DNA of 10,797 nt from Ochromonadaceae sp. CCMP2298 (GCA_026770595.1 MU634684.1:1-10797); one strand, 5' to 3'. Shown: positions 1 through 8,300, numbered from the stretch's first letter. Program-made: numbers and translations. Notes: generated from the letters alone by a model not told the origin.

Positions 1-160
1 GTTCCCGGCACCGGAGACGCCCGGTGACTACAACCTGGTGCTGTACGCGATGTGCGACAGCTACCTGGGCTGCGACCAGGAGTACGAGTTCAACATTTGT
101 GTTGTTCCGGACGACGGAGAGATGGGGGAGGGGGAGGAGGAGGAGAAGGGCGAGGCTTAG
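1..160 (+). CDS. BRR2: Brr2 / SNRNP200 U5 snRNP RNA helicase, C-terminal end (partial)
   Basis: This is the last 52 codons of a gene that starts outside the window; the reading frame begins at base 2 and ends with TAG at 158-160. Brr2 is the Ski2-like DEIH helicase of the U5 snRNP that unwinds U4/U6 during spliceosome activation in the nucleus. Visible residues include FPAPETPGDY, then LVLYAMCDSYLGCDQEYEF, which matches the end of the second Sec63 domain in Brr2 (family form: FPAP..G.Y....Y.MSD.Y.GCDQEY.F). An acidic Glu/Gly-rich tail follows, comparable to the Asp/Ser-rich acidic tail of the human protein. No intron is visible in this part. The gene is convergent with the uS15 gene, with 237 bp between the stop codons. 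The family call is firm, although only about 2% of the protein is in view. Confidence 0.93.
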   Translation, partial: FPAPETPGDYNLVLYAMCDSYLGCDQEYEFNICVVPDDGEMGEGEEEEKGEA

Positions 161-208
161 GTATAGGCGGTATCGACTAGTGTCTAGCACTGCCACGCGT
201 TAATAGCG

Positions 209-214
209 AATAAA
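209..214 (+). promoter_or_regulatory. Candidate polyadenylation signal for Brr2
   Basis: A canonical AATAAA hexamer lies 49 bp past the Brr2 stop codon, in a locally AT-richer stretch. It sits within the 237-bp gap between two convergent genes. The position suits a 3'-end signal, but the poly(A) usage of this organism is unknown. Confidence 0.4.
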
Positions 215-397
215 CGAATAATCACTGCGTTTAGTACGTTTTCTGATAAATCAGTAAACTTCGGGGGTGCCCTGACTGCGCCGGAGCTTTCCTTGTGCTG
301 GCACGTGAAAAATGAAAGCTCAAATATATGTTTTTTTAGATGCTACGGCCGTGTGGGGCGGCCCATAGTGATAGTCAAGATACAAAAACGAGAGTGC

Positions 398-1300
398 CTA
401 CTTCTTGGCCTGCCTGAACTTGCCGTCCGCGCTCTTCACGTACTTGGGCTTGGTGTTCTTGAACGCGCCGTATTTGGCCGTCTTGTCCCAAGCATTGCCC
501 TGGGGGCGGAAGCGAATGCCCATAGCGGCGACCATCTCCAGAGCCTTGGTGATGTTGTTCTTGTACAGGTAGTTCAGGTGCTTGCGCCTCGCCACCACCA
601 TAGCCTGCAGCCCGCGCTTGGCCGACATGTCCTTCTTGTTGGCTAGCAGGTGCTTGGTCAGCTGGCCCACACGCTCGTTGGCGATGGCCACCTGCACCTG
701 CGCTGAGCCCACGTCCCCCTCGTGCATGCGCCACCTCGCCACCACCTCCTTGATCGCCACCTCGTTAAGTTCGGCCGAGGAGGGCATCTTGCCTGCCAGC
801 ACGGCGGCCTCCTTCGCCTCCAATTCGGCGATGAGGTCGTAGGGTGTGTCGAGGTCCGGGGAGTCCTCGTAGATCTCGAATATGTCGAACTCGTCGTCCT
901 CCTCCTCGCCCTCCACCTCCGCGTCCTGCAGGAAGTCCAGGGCGGAGTCCAGGGCACGGTCTACGAGCGGGCTGTTGTTGATCTTGGAGGGATCCTTGCT
1001 CTCGGTCGAGAAGGCGGGAAGGGGGCTAAAGGACAGAAAAAGGGAAGAAAAGAGGCAGATGATGAGCTACTGTACCCTCTCGAGCTAACGTCTGTGCGAT
1101 GCGGACAACAACTCCCGCAGGAGTAAAACTACGAAGGAATACTGCACAGGGGAGAAGCGTGGCGACGCGTACCTTCCGGCATCGCTCATGGCGAGCACAG
1201 TTGAGAACCCCCTGCTGTAGGAGATCTTCGGCAATATGGTATATGCAGCCATAAGCTGGATCGCCGCAACAAGCAGGATTATTTGCAGAGTAGTCGCCAT
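398..1300 (-). CDS. rps15: Ribosomal protein uS15, nuclear-encoded, probably plastid-targeted (two exons)
   Basis: Exons (minus strand) are 1300-1173 and 1025-398, with a 147-nt intron 1172-1026 (GTACGC donor, TTTAG acceptor) joined in phase 2; the product is 251 aa. Residues about 135-214 form a bacterial-type S15 domain: GSAQVQVAIANERVGQLTKH, then KKDMSAKRGLQAMVVARR, KHLNYLYKNN and MGIR. S15 binds 16S rRNA in the small subunit. Residues 1-25 (MATTLQIILLVAAIQLMAAY...) resemble an ER signal peptide with an aromatic residue near the likely cleavage point. A stretch rich in Ser, Arg and Thr follows, as in bipartite leaders of complex plastids. Between leader and domain lies an unusual acidic linker (residues 78-101). 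The chosen start has a strong context (AAAATGG). The frame stays open upstream to another ATG at 1513. Mitochondrial targeting is the main alternative. Confidence 0.9.
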
Positions 1301-2151
1301 TTTTGCGAATTGAAGTTGCTGTTCTGCCGAGGTAGCTTGGTAAACTGCAACGCGATTGCCGGCGGAGAAATCAGGACGGACTGTTTGTAAAGAAGCGTTT
1401 CCAATGAGCCTCGATCTGAAGTGGGAAGCAGAGCGGCAAGCCCACCGCGAGGAGAGAGCGATCCCTGGGATCGATGCGGCAAGACCTTGCACGAGCAGCA
1501 GCAGTGATGCCATCGCTTGCTGGCAACCGCCCACACAAAAACAGCCGCTAAAAACCCAATGGTTTATAGTGGTTTTTAATACATTTTTGATATTAAAAAC
1601 CACTATAAAAAACTTTCTTCACCAAAAATATTGACTGACCCCGCCGGGTAATACCACGTCAAGCTCTTAGGCGAGTAGATTTGCTCACGGTTGTGTAGCT
1701 TGATCACAAGAACTGTAGTAGCCTTTACCGTGGGAGCACCTCGCACGATATTTTTTCAATGGAGGGCGGCGTCCTGGGCCTAATGTGGCCTCGGATCCCT
1801 CCCAGATACTCCCGGTACTCGGAGACTAAAGGAAAGAGAATGGAATGGAAATGTTCGGAAGTTGGCCTTATTTTTTAAGTCCAATTTCCCCCTCCTCCCA
1901 TGAAAAAAGTAACTAATACGAGCAATATAGCAGTACCCTTCTGCTCCCCCGCGCGCTTGTGCGCCTTGATCGGACTAACTGGATTGCGCGCACCTGCCCG
2001 CGCATCGACTGAACTAAATTATCTGCGGAGGCGAAGAGGCACAAAGCTGTGAATGACTGGACACCTAGTTCCGAGTCCCACTACGCGTCGCCGCAACAGC
2101 CCCCGCGCTAACTCCCACACAGAGTGCAGTGAGGATAGGGGTTAGAGAGCC
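1301..2151. other. Intergenic region between uS15 (5' side) and SKP1 (3' side)
   Basis: No convincing gene is visible in these 851 bp. The part next to uS15 should hold its promoter and 5' UTR. The uS15 frame stays open to 1603, with an in-frame ATG at 1513, so coding sequence may extend there. A perfect inverted repeat sits at 1563-1609. The rest (1620-2151) should include the SKP1 3' UTR. I see no tRNA, snRNA or long ORF in it. Confidence 0.6.
1563..1609. repeat. Perfect 19-bp inverted repeat, 9-nt spacer, TATA-like arms
   Basis: The arms are 1563-1581 (TTTATAGTGGTTTTTAATA) and 1591-1609 (its exact reverse complement), separated by 9 nt. Each arm reads CTATAAA outward, so TATA-like motifs face both ways. 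The left one points to uS15 and lies about 50 bp upstream of the ATG at 1513, or about 263 bp upstream of the preferred ATG at 1300. It is AT-rich compared with its surroundings. It could be a bidirectional promoter element, a foldback mobile-element remnant, or a structured RNA. Confidence 0.85.
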
Positions 2152-2747
2152 TTAGGCCTCCTCGCACCACCTGTTCTCCTCGCGCACCTGCGCCTCCTCC
2201 TCGGGCGTGAAATCGTTTACGATGTTAAAGGTCTTGCGGATCTCCTCGGGTGTCTTGCCCTTGATCATGCTCGCCACGGTGGCGCAGGTGAGGTCCAGCA
2301 GGGGCTTGATGTCCATGTAGTTGGCGGCCAGGATCAGCTCGAACAGGATCTCCTGCTCCACGCCCACGAAGTTGGAGTACCACTCCTGCACCACCTCCGC
2401 CATATTGGAGGACTTCAGGGGCTAAAAATTTGGGAGTGGAAAGGCCACAATATTAAAATAAAATTCAGACGGAGAGGGGCTCGGTAATTGACGTCGTTCC
2501 TCACCTTCTCGATTTCGCTCATGGGCTCGTTCTTGTAGTGCTGGGCAAATTCAATAACCTTCGCCAGAATAGCAGACTTCACGTTGGGGAGGGGGATCTC
2601 CTGGGTCTCGTCGTCCTCCTGCTCCTCGTCGATCATGGTCTTCACCAGCTCGGACATCTTGCCCACCGAGAGAGCCACATCGAACGACTCGCCCTCCTGC
2701 GAAACCAGGTGCACCGTGCGCTTATCGTCTTCCTTGGCGTCAGACAT
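2152..2747 (-). CDS. SKP1: SKP1, SCF ubiquitin ligase adaptor (two exons)
   Basis: Exons are 2747-2505 and 2421-2152, with an 83-nt intron 2504-2422 (GTGAGG donor, TTTTAG acceptor, phase 0); the product is 170 aa, the usual length for SKP1. SKP1 bridges cullin-1 and F-box proteins in SCF E3 ligases and selects substrates for ubiquitination. Residues 1-70 form the BTB/POZ-like half. The splice join after residue 81 restores the hallmark [20 protein letters not shown]. The C-terminal half carries [38 protein letters not shown] and the terminal EENRWCEEA, which form the F-box-binding helices. All signature blocks are intact. The start has A at -3. The neighbours, uS15 downstream and CFAP251 upstream, share its strand but are functionally unrelated. 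Confidence 0.97.
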
Positions 2748-3148
2748 TGTGGATTTTGTGGGAGACTGCGACGGACAAAATTATGCTGCTCGGCTTTGTT
2801 CTGCGCTCATGAACTATTCCTTCAGAAGGGAGGGAGGTCTTCCTTCTGCACCCTCTCCTTCACCCTCCCACGTCTCACGCACATTTCGTAAGCGCCAACT
2901 CCACACATCTTTACAGCATCACGCGTATATTCAGATGAGACAGAATGTTGTCAATTTCCTTTCCCATCTTCCCATTTTTCGAATTGGTTCCCAAGAATGG
3001 GACTTCTCATAACTTACGATAAGTTACCTCTCACGCAAGTTACCAAATATACTTGTAAGGTGTATACGCCCTTTCTCTTCTTCTTTTATGCATAAACACA
3101 TCATTTCTCTACTCTCTATCGGAGGCTAGTTTTTTCGCGTCCATGTTC
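2748..3148. other. Intergenic region: SKP1 promoter and CFAP251 3' flank
   Basis: These 401 bp lie between the SKP1 start codon and the CFAP251 stop codon, both on the minus strand. A TATA-like CATAATTTT (minus strand) lies about 30-40 bp upstream of the SKP1 ATG. A pyrimidine-rich stretch runs about 2820-2875. A small perfect hairpin is at 3010-3026, with two AAGTTACC words (3021-3028 and 3037-3044). No gene is supported here. Confidence 0.55.
3010..3026. repeat. 7-bp perfect inverted repeat (TAACTTA/TAAGTTA), 3-nt loop
   Basis: TAACTTA at 3010-3016 pairs with TAAGTTA at 3020-3026 around CGA. It lies 123 bp past the CFAP251 stop codon on the minus strand, a position that could affect RNA 3'-end formation. 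The stem is short and AT-rich, so chance is possible. Confidence 0.45.
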
Positions 3149-6100
3149 TCATGTGGCGAAGTCTTCGAAGCCCAGCAGCTGCTCTGCGAAGTTGTGTGCG
3201 TCGTAGGCGGCTTGCTGCGGGATGTGGGCGGTGCCTGCGCCAGTTAATGCGCAGAAGTAGGCATCCAGATCTGCCTCCGATATGGGCTCTCCCTCTACCG
3301 TGAGGCTCTCCTTTAGGGTCTCCCAGGCCAGAGTGGGGTCGCTGGAGTCGTTGATGGCGGCGGCGATGGCCTCGAAGGCCTGCCCGATCAGCTGCCGGTC
3401 CAGGGGCAGTGCGGGTCGGTGGTTGAGGTACAGCCGCACCAGCTCACACAGTCCCACGAACTCCTGCGTCTCACCTGTGTTCACGAAGGTCTTGTAGCGG
3501 ACCTCGTTGATCACGTTGCCCACCTCCTCCTCGCTAGGATAGTAGCCCACTGACCGGAAGAGGGACGGCATCTCGTCCAGGGGGATCTCCCCTGCGAGGT
3601 TGCGCGGCTCCATCGAGTCCTCGCCCAGGTGCCTCAGCTGGCAGTAGTAGAAGTAGTCCACCAGGTCTGTGTGCAGCTCTCCGCCCTCGCCGCCCTCCAG
3701 TAGCGCGAAGAAGGGCGCCAGCTCCTGCTGCTCCGCCTGCTGCATGGACGTCTTCCCCGACCGCACCTCCTCCTGCTGCTGCGCCAGTGCTGCGTTCTGC
3801 TCCTGCGTGTCTATGCGCCACATATTGACTGACAGATCGGGCCCCCCTGCGGAGAACACGTACCGGCCATCGTTGGTCACGTCGATGCAGGTCACCTCGC
3901 CAGGATGCGCCACAATGCCCATCGTCTGAGGGGGGAGGGAGAGAACGGTCAAGGGGGCGCACGGGGGTTACGGGTCACGGTGGCAAACTATAAGTATATA
4001 GCACAACACGTGTAGACGCGCAGTTATGGCACTCACCGCAGAGGGGTCTCCTGTGAGTGGGAAGGCGCTCAGGCCCACCACCCGGAAGCCCGTTGAGAAC
4101 GCGAAGTACCTGGGTTCCCTAGGGACCTGCTCCTCGTTGAGCTCAGGGTCGGGCAAAGCGTCCATCGCGTGCGGCACGGGCAGCAGAGTGGAGGGCGGGT
4201 TGCCGAATCGCGGCGCTAGGGAAGTGCGTCTGCACTGTTTGGAGTCGAGGTTGAACTCCTTCAATTTGAAGGCATTGTTGGCGATCACAAAGCGGTCCTC
4301 CACGTCTCCGTCGATCTTGGGATGCCACATAATCGCGGTGGGTTGGTGTGCGAACTCGATCCGGTGCGAGCACACGTCGTTGCCCATCTCTCCCACAGAC
4401 TTGACGCACATCACGCCCATGGCTACGGAGGACGCAGCCAGGTCGTACTCAACGCAGTACTGGTCCTCCGACACAGACATCATTGTCTCCACGTTCTCCT
4501 TGTACCCGAACGCTAGGCCTTTTATGGCAGCGGTATGCGAGCGCGCCCGGCCGATATAGGTGAAGGCCAGGTCCTGGTACTGGCTGGGGGCGGAGTTTCC
4601 GCGGTGCTGGCGTGGACTGTTTGGCTTGCCTGTGCTTTTGTTGAAGAAGGACTTTGCCTCGTCTTTGGGGTCCTCTCTGTGGGGCAGCGGTACAGGGAGC
4701 AGGGAGGATTGGGTTGAGACAGAGATATGGATTAGACATTCAGGGGCCAAACAAGCATAAAACATCAGGGGCATCGTGATATCGAATGGGAGCTCACTTT
4801 TTGAACAGCAGGACGTGTCTGCCGCTGTCGTGCGCCGCGAGGTACATGCCACTGGGGGAGAACTTTACGCACTCGATGGACTCGCTGCTGGGCGCATAGC
4901 TGCTGATATCCTCCAAATTGTCCGTGTACAGCAGCTTCACCTGCCCCGACGTGAAGCCCACCGCCAGCACCTTTCCCGTGGGATCGAAGGCCGTGCTGCG
5001 GGGCCTTAAAGTGTTGCGGGCGTTCTTGGTGGCATTCAGAGACCGCTTGTCAGCGCCCCCCGCGTTAAACTCTCGTAAGATCATCAGCAATTTCATCTCG
5101 TAGTTCCACACCTGCAGTACGCCGTTGGCGCAGGCGATGACCACGAGGGGCTGCGTGGGGTGGCAGGAGACTGAGGTGACCTCGTCAGACATGCCTTGCA
5201 TCAGCAGCGTGCCGCGGCGGTCGTCCTTGCGCACCTCGTCGAACAACGAGCTCTCCACGCCCACCACAAAGCCCTCCGTGGTGCCCACGATAAAATCAGG
5301 AACCCAGAACTTCAGCCCGGGTGCGCCGGCCTCGCCGTAGGGGAAGGGGCAGTCTTGTACTGAGAAGGAGATGGAGGTGAGGGGGCCTGCGTTGATGTCT
5401 TCGAACCACGCCTCCAGGCGCAGGAAGTAGTCGTAGAAGCGCACTGCGCCGTCTGTACAGGCCACCACAAGGTAGTCGTTGGCAGTGGTGGTGAGTATAT
5501 TGATGCCGCAGTCCACCAGCTTTAGGACCTTGGTGGCCTCCTTGAGAGGCAGGCCCATGACGTGCTCCTTGTCCTCGTCCGTGTTGGACTCCCACACCAC
5601 CACGAAGCCCTCGCTAGTAGCAGTCAGCGCGTTCTCCGTAGAGGGGAGGAATATGGTTGTCACGAAGTCCCCCCCGAAGTTGCCCAGGTCGGTCTTGGAG
5701 ACGCGGCCTGAGTAGGAGGTGAGAGCGAAGTCGTCCCAGCGCCAGAAGAGCACGCTCTTGTCTCCAGTGGTCACCACCTGCGTGTGGTCCACCAGGTCGA
5801 TCTTCACTGAGAACTGGTAATCGTCCGTGCCTACGGGCTGCCGCAGGATGGCCTCGTTCTCGGGAGCCGTCCACGCCCAGATGGCGAGCTCCTGGTCTGC
5901 TGCGCTGCCGGAGGTAGGGCACCCCAGAGACGCGATGAACAGAGAGTCGTCCGAGATGTCCAGTGCCTCCACACCGCCCTCGTGCGGGACTGCGTAGGTT
6001 TTGACGGGCACGAACGAGACTGCATCCCAGACCACCATGATGGGGTCCACACCTGTGTCTGCAGTGACGATCCAGCGCTTGTTCTTGTCCACCACGCAGC

Positions 6101-6287
6101 AAGAGATCACGTTGCAGTGACCCTGCAGGATGGTTTGCGTCCTGTGCTCGAAATCATAGATGACTCCGGAGTGTGATGACATGAGGAAGAGCGCATTCCG
6201 ATCCTTCTGGCACAGGGAGACAGTCCCATTGATCTTGTCCTTGCTGAACCCATAGGCCCACTCGAGAGACAGCGCGTTCGACAGCAT
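3149..6287 (-). CDS. CFAP251: CFAP251 / WDR66, ciliary WD-repeat protein with EF-hand-like C-terminus (three exons)
   Basis: Exons are 6287-4798, 4676-4037 and 3925-3149; introns are 4797-4677 (121 nt, GTGAGC...CAG) and 4036-3926 (111 nt, GTGAGT...CAG). The joins keep frame and give 968 aa. CFAP251 belongs to the calmodulin- and spoke-associated complex at radial spoke 3 of motile axonemes. The N-terminus reads NALSLEWAYGFSKD, as in the family. WD repeats follow: GHCNVISCCVVD (from residue 56) to MVVWD (84-88), and many more up to GIVAHPGEVTCIDVTNDGRY (713-732) and NMWRID (744-749). After a Gln-rich helical linker, residues about 780-968 form the calmodulin-like tail, including VRLYLNHRPALP and the terminal EQLLGFEDF. 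Human WDR66 has the same order plus a longer acidic N-terminus that is absent here. The gene is complete with no frame breaks, and its presence implies a motile flagellum. Confidence 0.95.
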
Positions 6288-6828
6288 CGCTCACCAAGAA
6301 TTTTCCCAGAGGGACAACTGCGAGGCTGTATCAGCAATGATTGGCCTCCTCGTCTGGTCAGAGCACTGAGGGCGCCCCAAGATGGACTCGTACGTAGAGG
6401 CCCCATGGCCTAGACAGCTCCTGGATTCCAGCAAAGAGAGCAGCGCATCGACCGAAGAAACGGCTAACCTTAAAAATTCCACAATCGGAAAACGTAGACA
6501 CCCCCACAAAGAGGAAATCTTGCCTCTCTTCCATCTCCTGAGATCTGTTCAGAACATCCCTTGTCAGCTCGGATACTGAGCTAGTTTGCGTTTAAGGGCG
6601 CAGCGGTGGAGCGGCGCGAGCTGGAAAGTGAGAAACAGGTTAGGTCCAGAGCACACCGAGCAGAGCTGGAGCTCGAGCTCCTGCTTGTGATCTTCTCGGC
6701 TTCTTGTGCTGAGTTTAGTCTGGACCTGCACATCTTGAGAGAGCGAGGGCGGCAATCTGCACATCTTGAGAAGAAGGCCCTATTTGGCTAAGCAGCCGCA
6801 TCTCCAGAGCTCTGTAAGCGCCTCCAAG
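6288..6828. other. Divergent intergenic region between CFAP251 and the unrecognised gene
   Basis: These 541 bp separate two start codons pointing away from each other, so both promoters must lie here or within 5' UTRs. I see no canonical TATA box at a fixed distance from either ATG. Visible elements are the perfect 14-bp palindrome GGAGCTCGAGCTCC (6668-6681) and a 15-bp direct repeat CTGCACATCTTGAGA (6726-6740 and 6757-6771). I could not identify a convincing RFX X-box, the usual cilia-gene motif in animals, and its use in this organism is unknown. Confidence 0.55.
6726..6771. repeat. 15-bp direct repeat, 31-bp period, upstream of the gene at 6829
   Basis: CTGCACATCTTGAGA occurs exactly at 6726-6740 and 6757-6771, 58-103 bp upstream of the ATG at 6829. 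Identical words so close to a start codon could be protein-binding sites or 5' UTR elements. A local duplication is equally possible. Confidence 0.6.
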
Positions 6829-8249
6829 ATGGGGAATGCGACGATTTTCCACAAGCAGGATCCCAATATAGTCTACGTCGACGAAAAGAGCATTTTGGAC
6901 CCTCTCGTGCAGGGAGTGGCCAGGGGGATCTTCAAGAAGTTCGAGTGGGAGACATTGAAGCTGTTTTCGCAGAAGTACCGCATCGTCCAGGCTGACATCA
7001 ACGTCGTCTTCAGGAGGTTCCTCATATACCCAGAGGTGTACATGCTGGGCTTCCAGGTCAGGGCAAACGACGTGAAGGGCAAGTTCCTGATGGGCACGAA
7101 GCTGATTGTGGTGAGTAGTTTCGCAGTCCGCTGCCGGAGTCGGCCTGTCGCCGCGCCCTCGCCCTGTAACCCGGAGTCGGCCTGTCGCCGCGCCCTCGCC
7201 CTGTAACCCTCTAACCCTCTAACCCTCTAACCCTCTAACCCTCTAACCCTCTAACCCTCTAACCCTCTAACCCTCTAACCCTCCATCCACCTCAGGAGCT
7301 AGCCGACGCGATGGTGCCCATGTACCTGCTGAAGGACTTCACGGGTCTGGAGCCTGCGCAGTCCCGAGAGGAGGTGACCTTCGCGCGCTTCTGCATCCTC
7401 TCCTACCTCTTCTGCGCGCAGCAGATGCCCGACCTGCTGCACGACTTCGTAACCATTCTGCGCGAGAAGACCAAGCTCTCAGTGCAGGCCACCATGTCCG
7501 CCTACAGCCTGGACCAGCTCGTGCCCCTGCTGATGGAGGACCTGCTGCCCTCCGCTGCAGGTGCGGTGGTGAAAGAGGCATCCAGTCGTATGGGCAAAGA
7601 GGCAGAGCTCACCATCCTGACGATGGTCAAGCTGGGCGTCAAGTACCCCATCATGTTCTACTCAGTGCAGCGCTTCGTCAAGCTCTTGAAAAGACAGGTC
7701 TTCGGAGACAAGTTCTGGGAGGGGCGGCCTGCACTCAAGTTGAAGATCGAAGACGCGGAGGAGGAGGGGCTCAAAAACATGAACGCCCGGTTTCGGGACG
7801 AGCTGTCTGCCAGGCGGGAGACAAGTAAGTCGATCATTTGTGATGCTGTTGCGATGCGCGGCTATGTGTTCGCGCTGACGGAGGATGCGGCGGAGGAGGT
7901 GGTGGAGGTGGATGCGCATGTGATGGCGGTGCTCAAGGGGGTGTTCGGCTATGAGAGGAGTCGGCAGCTGGTGCTAGACAGCGACATTTTCTACGAAGAT
8001 TCGCTGCTGCTGCAGACTGCGCTGGGCGCGGAGGAGCCGGTGAAGCGGCCGCTGGGGGGGATGGGGGTTTTCGCGGAGGAGGGGCGGGGCGACCGGGGAA
8101 CGGGCATTTTGAGTCTGGGGGAGTCGCAGGTGGTGCTGGACCCTCTGACCGACAGAACATTTGCTTTCGACGCAGCTACAGGCAAGTCCTCCTGGATCGT
8201 GGGCGTGGTGGACGAGGGTGGGGAGGTGGCGATGGAGCTGCTCTACTGA
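6829..8249 (+). CDS. Unrecognised conserved-looking protein, 411 aa (two exons)
   Basis: Exons are 6829-7110 and 7296-8249, with a 185-nt intron 7111-7295 (GTGAGT donor, CCTCAG acceptor, phase 0). I do not recognise the family. The start at 6829 has A at -3 and G at +4; the frame extends upstream only to non-ATG codons. The protein begins MGNATIF, so N-myristoylation of Gly2 is possible but the context is weak. The middle is mostly helical in character (LADAMVPMYLLKDF, then MVKLGVKYPIMFYSVQRFVK). There is no clear membrane span, EF-hand loop or catalytic motif. Near the end, DRTFAFDAATGKSSW (380-394) resembles the second half of a WW domain, though the first Trp is not visible. Codon endings shift toward G after about 7825, where GTAAGT could serve as an internal splice donor. 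The start faces CFAP251 across 541 bp, so a ciliary role is conceivable but is inference only. Confidence 0.8.
7134..7207 (+). repeat. Perfect 37-bp tandem duplication inside the intron
   Basis: Bases 7134-7170 and 7171-7207 are identical 37-mers (starting CCGGAGTCGGCC and ending CCCTGTAAC). The duplication runs straight into the 8-nt repeat array, whose unit differs from the last 8 bases of the 37-mer (CCTGTAAC) by one base. This suggests the array grew from that end. Confidence 0.9.
7208..7279 (+). repeat. Nine perfect copies of CCTCTAAC (TTAGAGGG on the other strand) in an intron
   Basis: The 8-nt unit is repeated nine times without error from 7208 to 7279, then CCTC at 7280-7283 leads into the splice acceptor at 7294-7295. 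The G-rich strand reads (TTAGAGGG)n, close in form to telomere repeats such as TTAGGG or TTTAGGG. Each unit contains CTAAC, a good match to the intron branch-site consensus (yUnAy), and is pyrimidine-rich. The array therefore fills the branch-site and polypyrimidine region of the intron. The last CTAAC is about 17 nt from the acceptor AG. Confidence 0.95.
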
Positions 8250-8294
8250 CGCTGTAGGGGTGTAATATTGACCATAGTGTATCGAGTGTACATG

Positions 8295-8300
8295 ATTAAA
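8295..8300 (+). promoter_or_regulatory. Candidate polyadenylation signal of the unrecognised gene
   Basis: ATTAAA, a common variant of AATAAA, lies 45 bp past the stop codon at 8247-8249, in the 190-bp gap before the convergent YIPF gene's stop codon. TGTAA, the green-algal signal, also occurs upstream at about 8261. Neither assignment can be settled here. Confidence 0.3.

Noticed and set aside
398-916. uS15 starting at the GTG at 916
   Set aside because: Splicing the 147-nt intron in phase joins this frame to an ATG exon with a signal-peptide-like leader, so the GTG is an internal Val codon.
1356-1634. 92-codon plus-strand open frame opposite the uS15 upstream region
   Set aside because: It is antisense to the uS15 5' region, crosses the inverted repeat and has no recognisable protein features.
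2065-2079. tRNA B-box-like CTAGTTCCGAGTCCC
   Set aside because: It has an extra base compared with GGTTCGANNCC, and no A box or cloverleaf can be drawn around it.
6290-6296. GTGAGC just upstream of the CFAP251 ATG as a splice donor
   Set aside because: Using it would place the conserved NALSLEWAYGFSKD start inside an intron.
6766-6828. Longer N-terminus for the unrecognised gene starting at 6766
   Set aside because: The codon there is TTG, not ATG. The ATG at 6829 has a good context and gives MGNATIF.
7208-7279. 8-nt tandem array as a CRISPR array or a true chromosome end
   Set aside because: There are no spacers, and the array is internal, flanked by exons of one gene.
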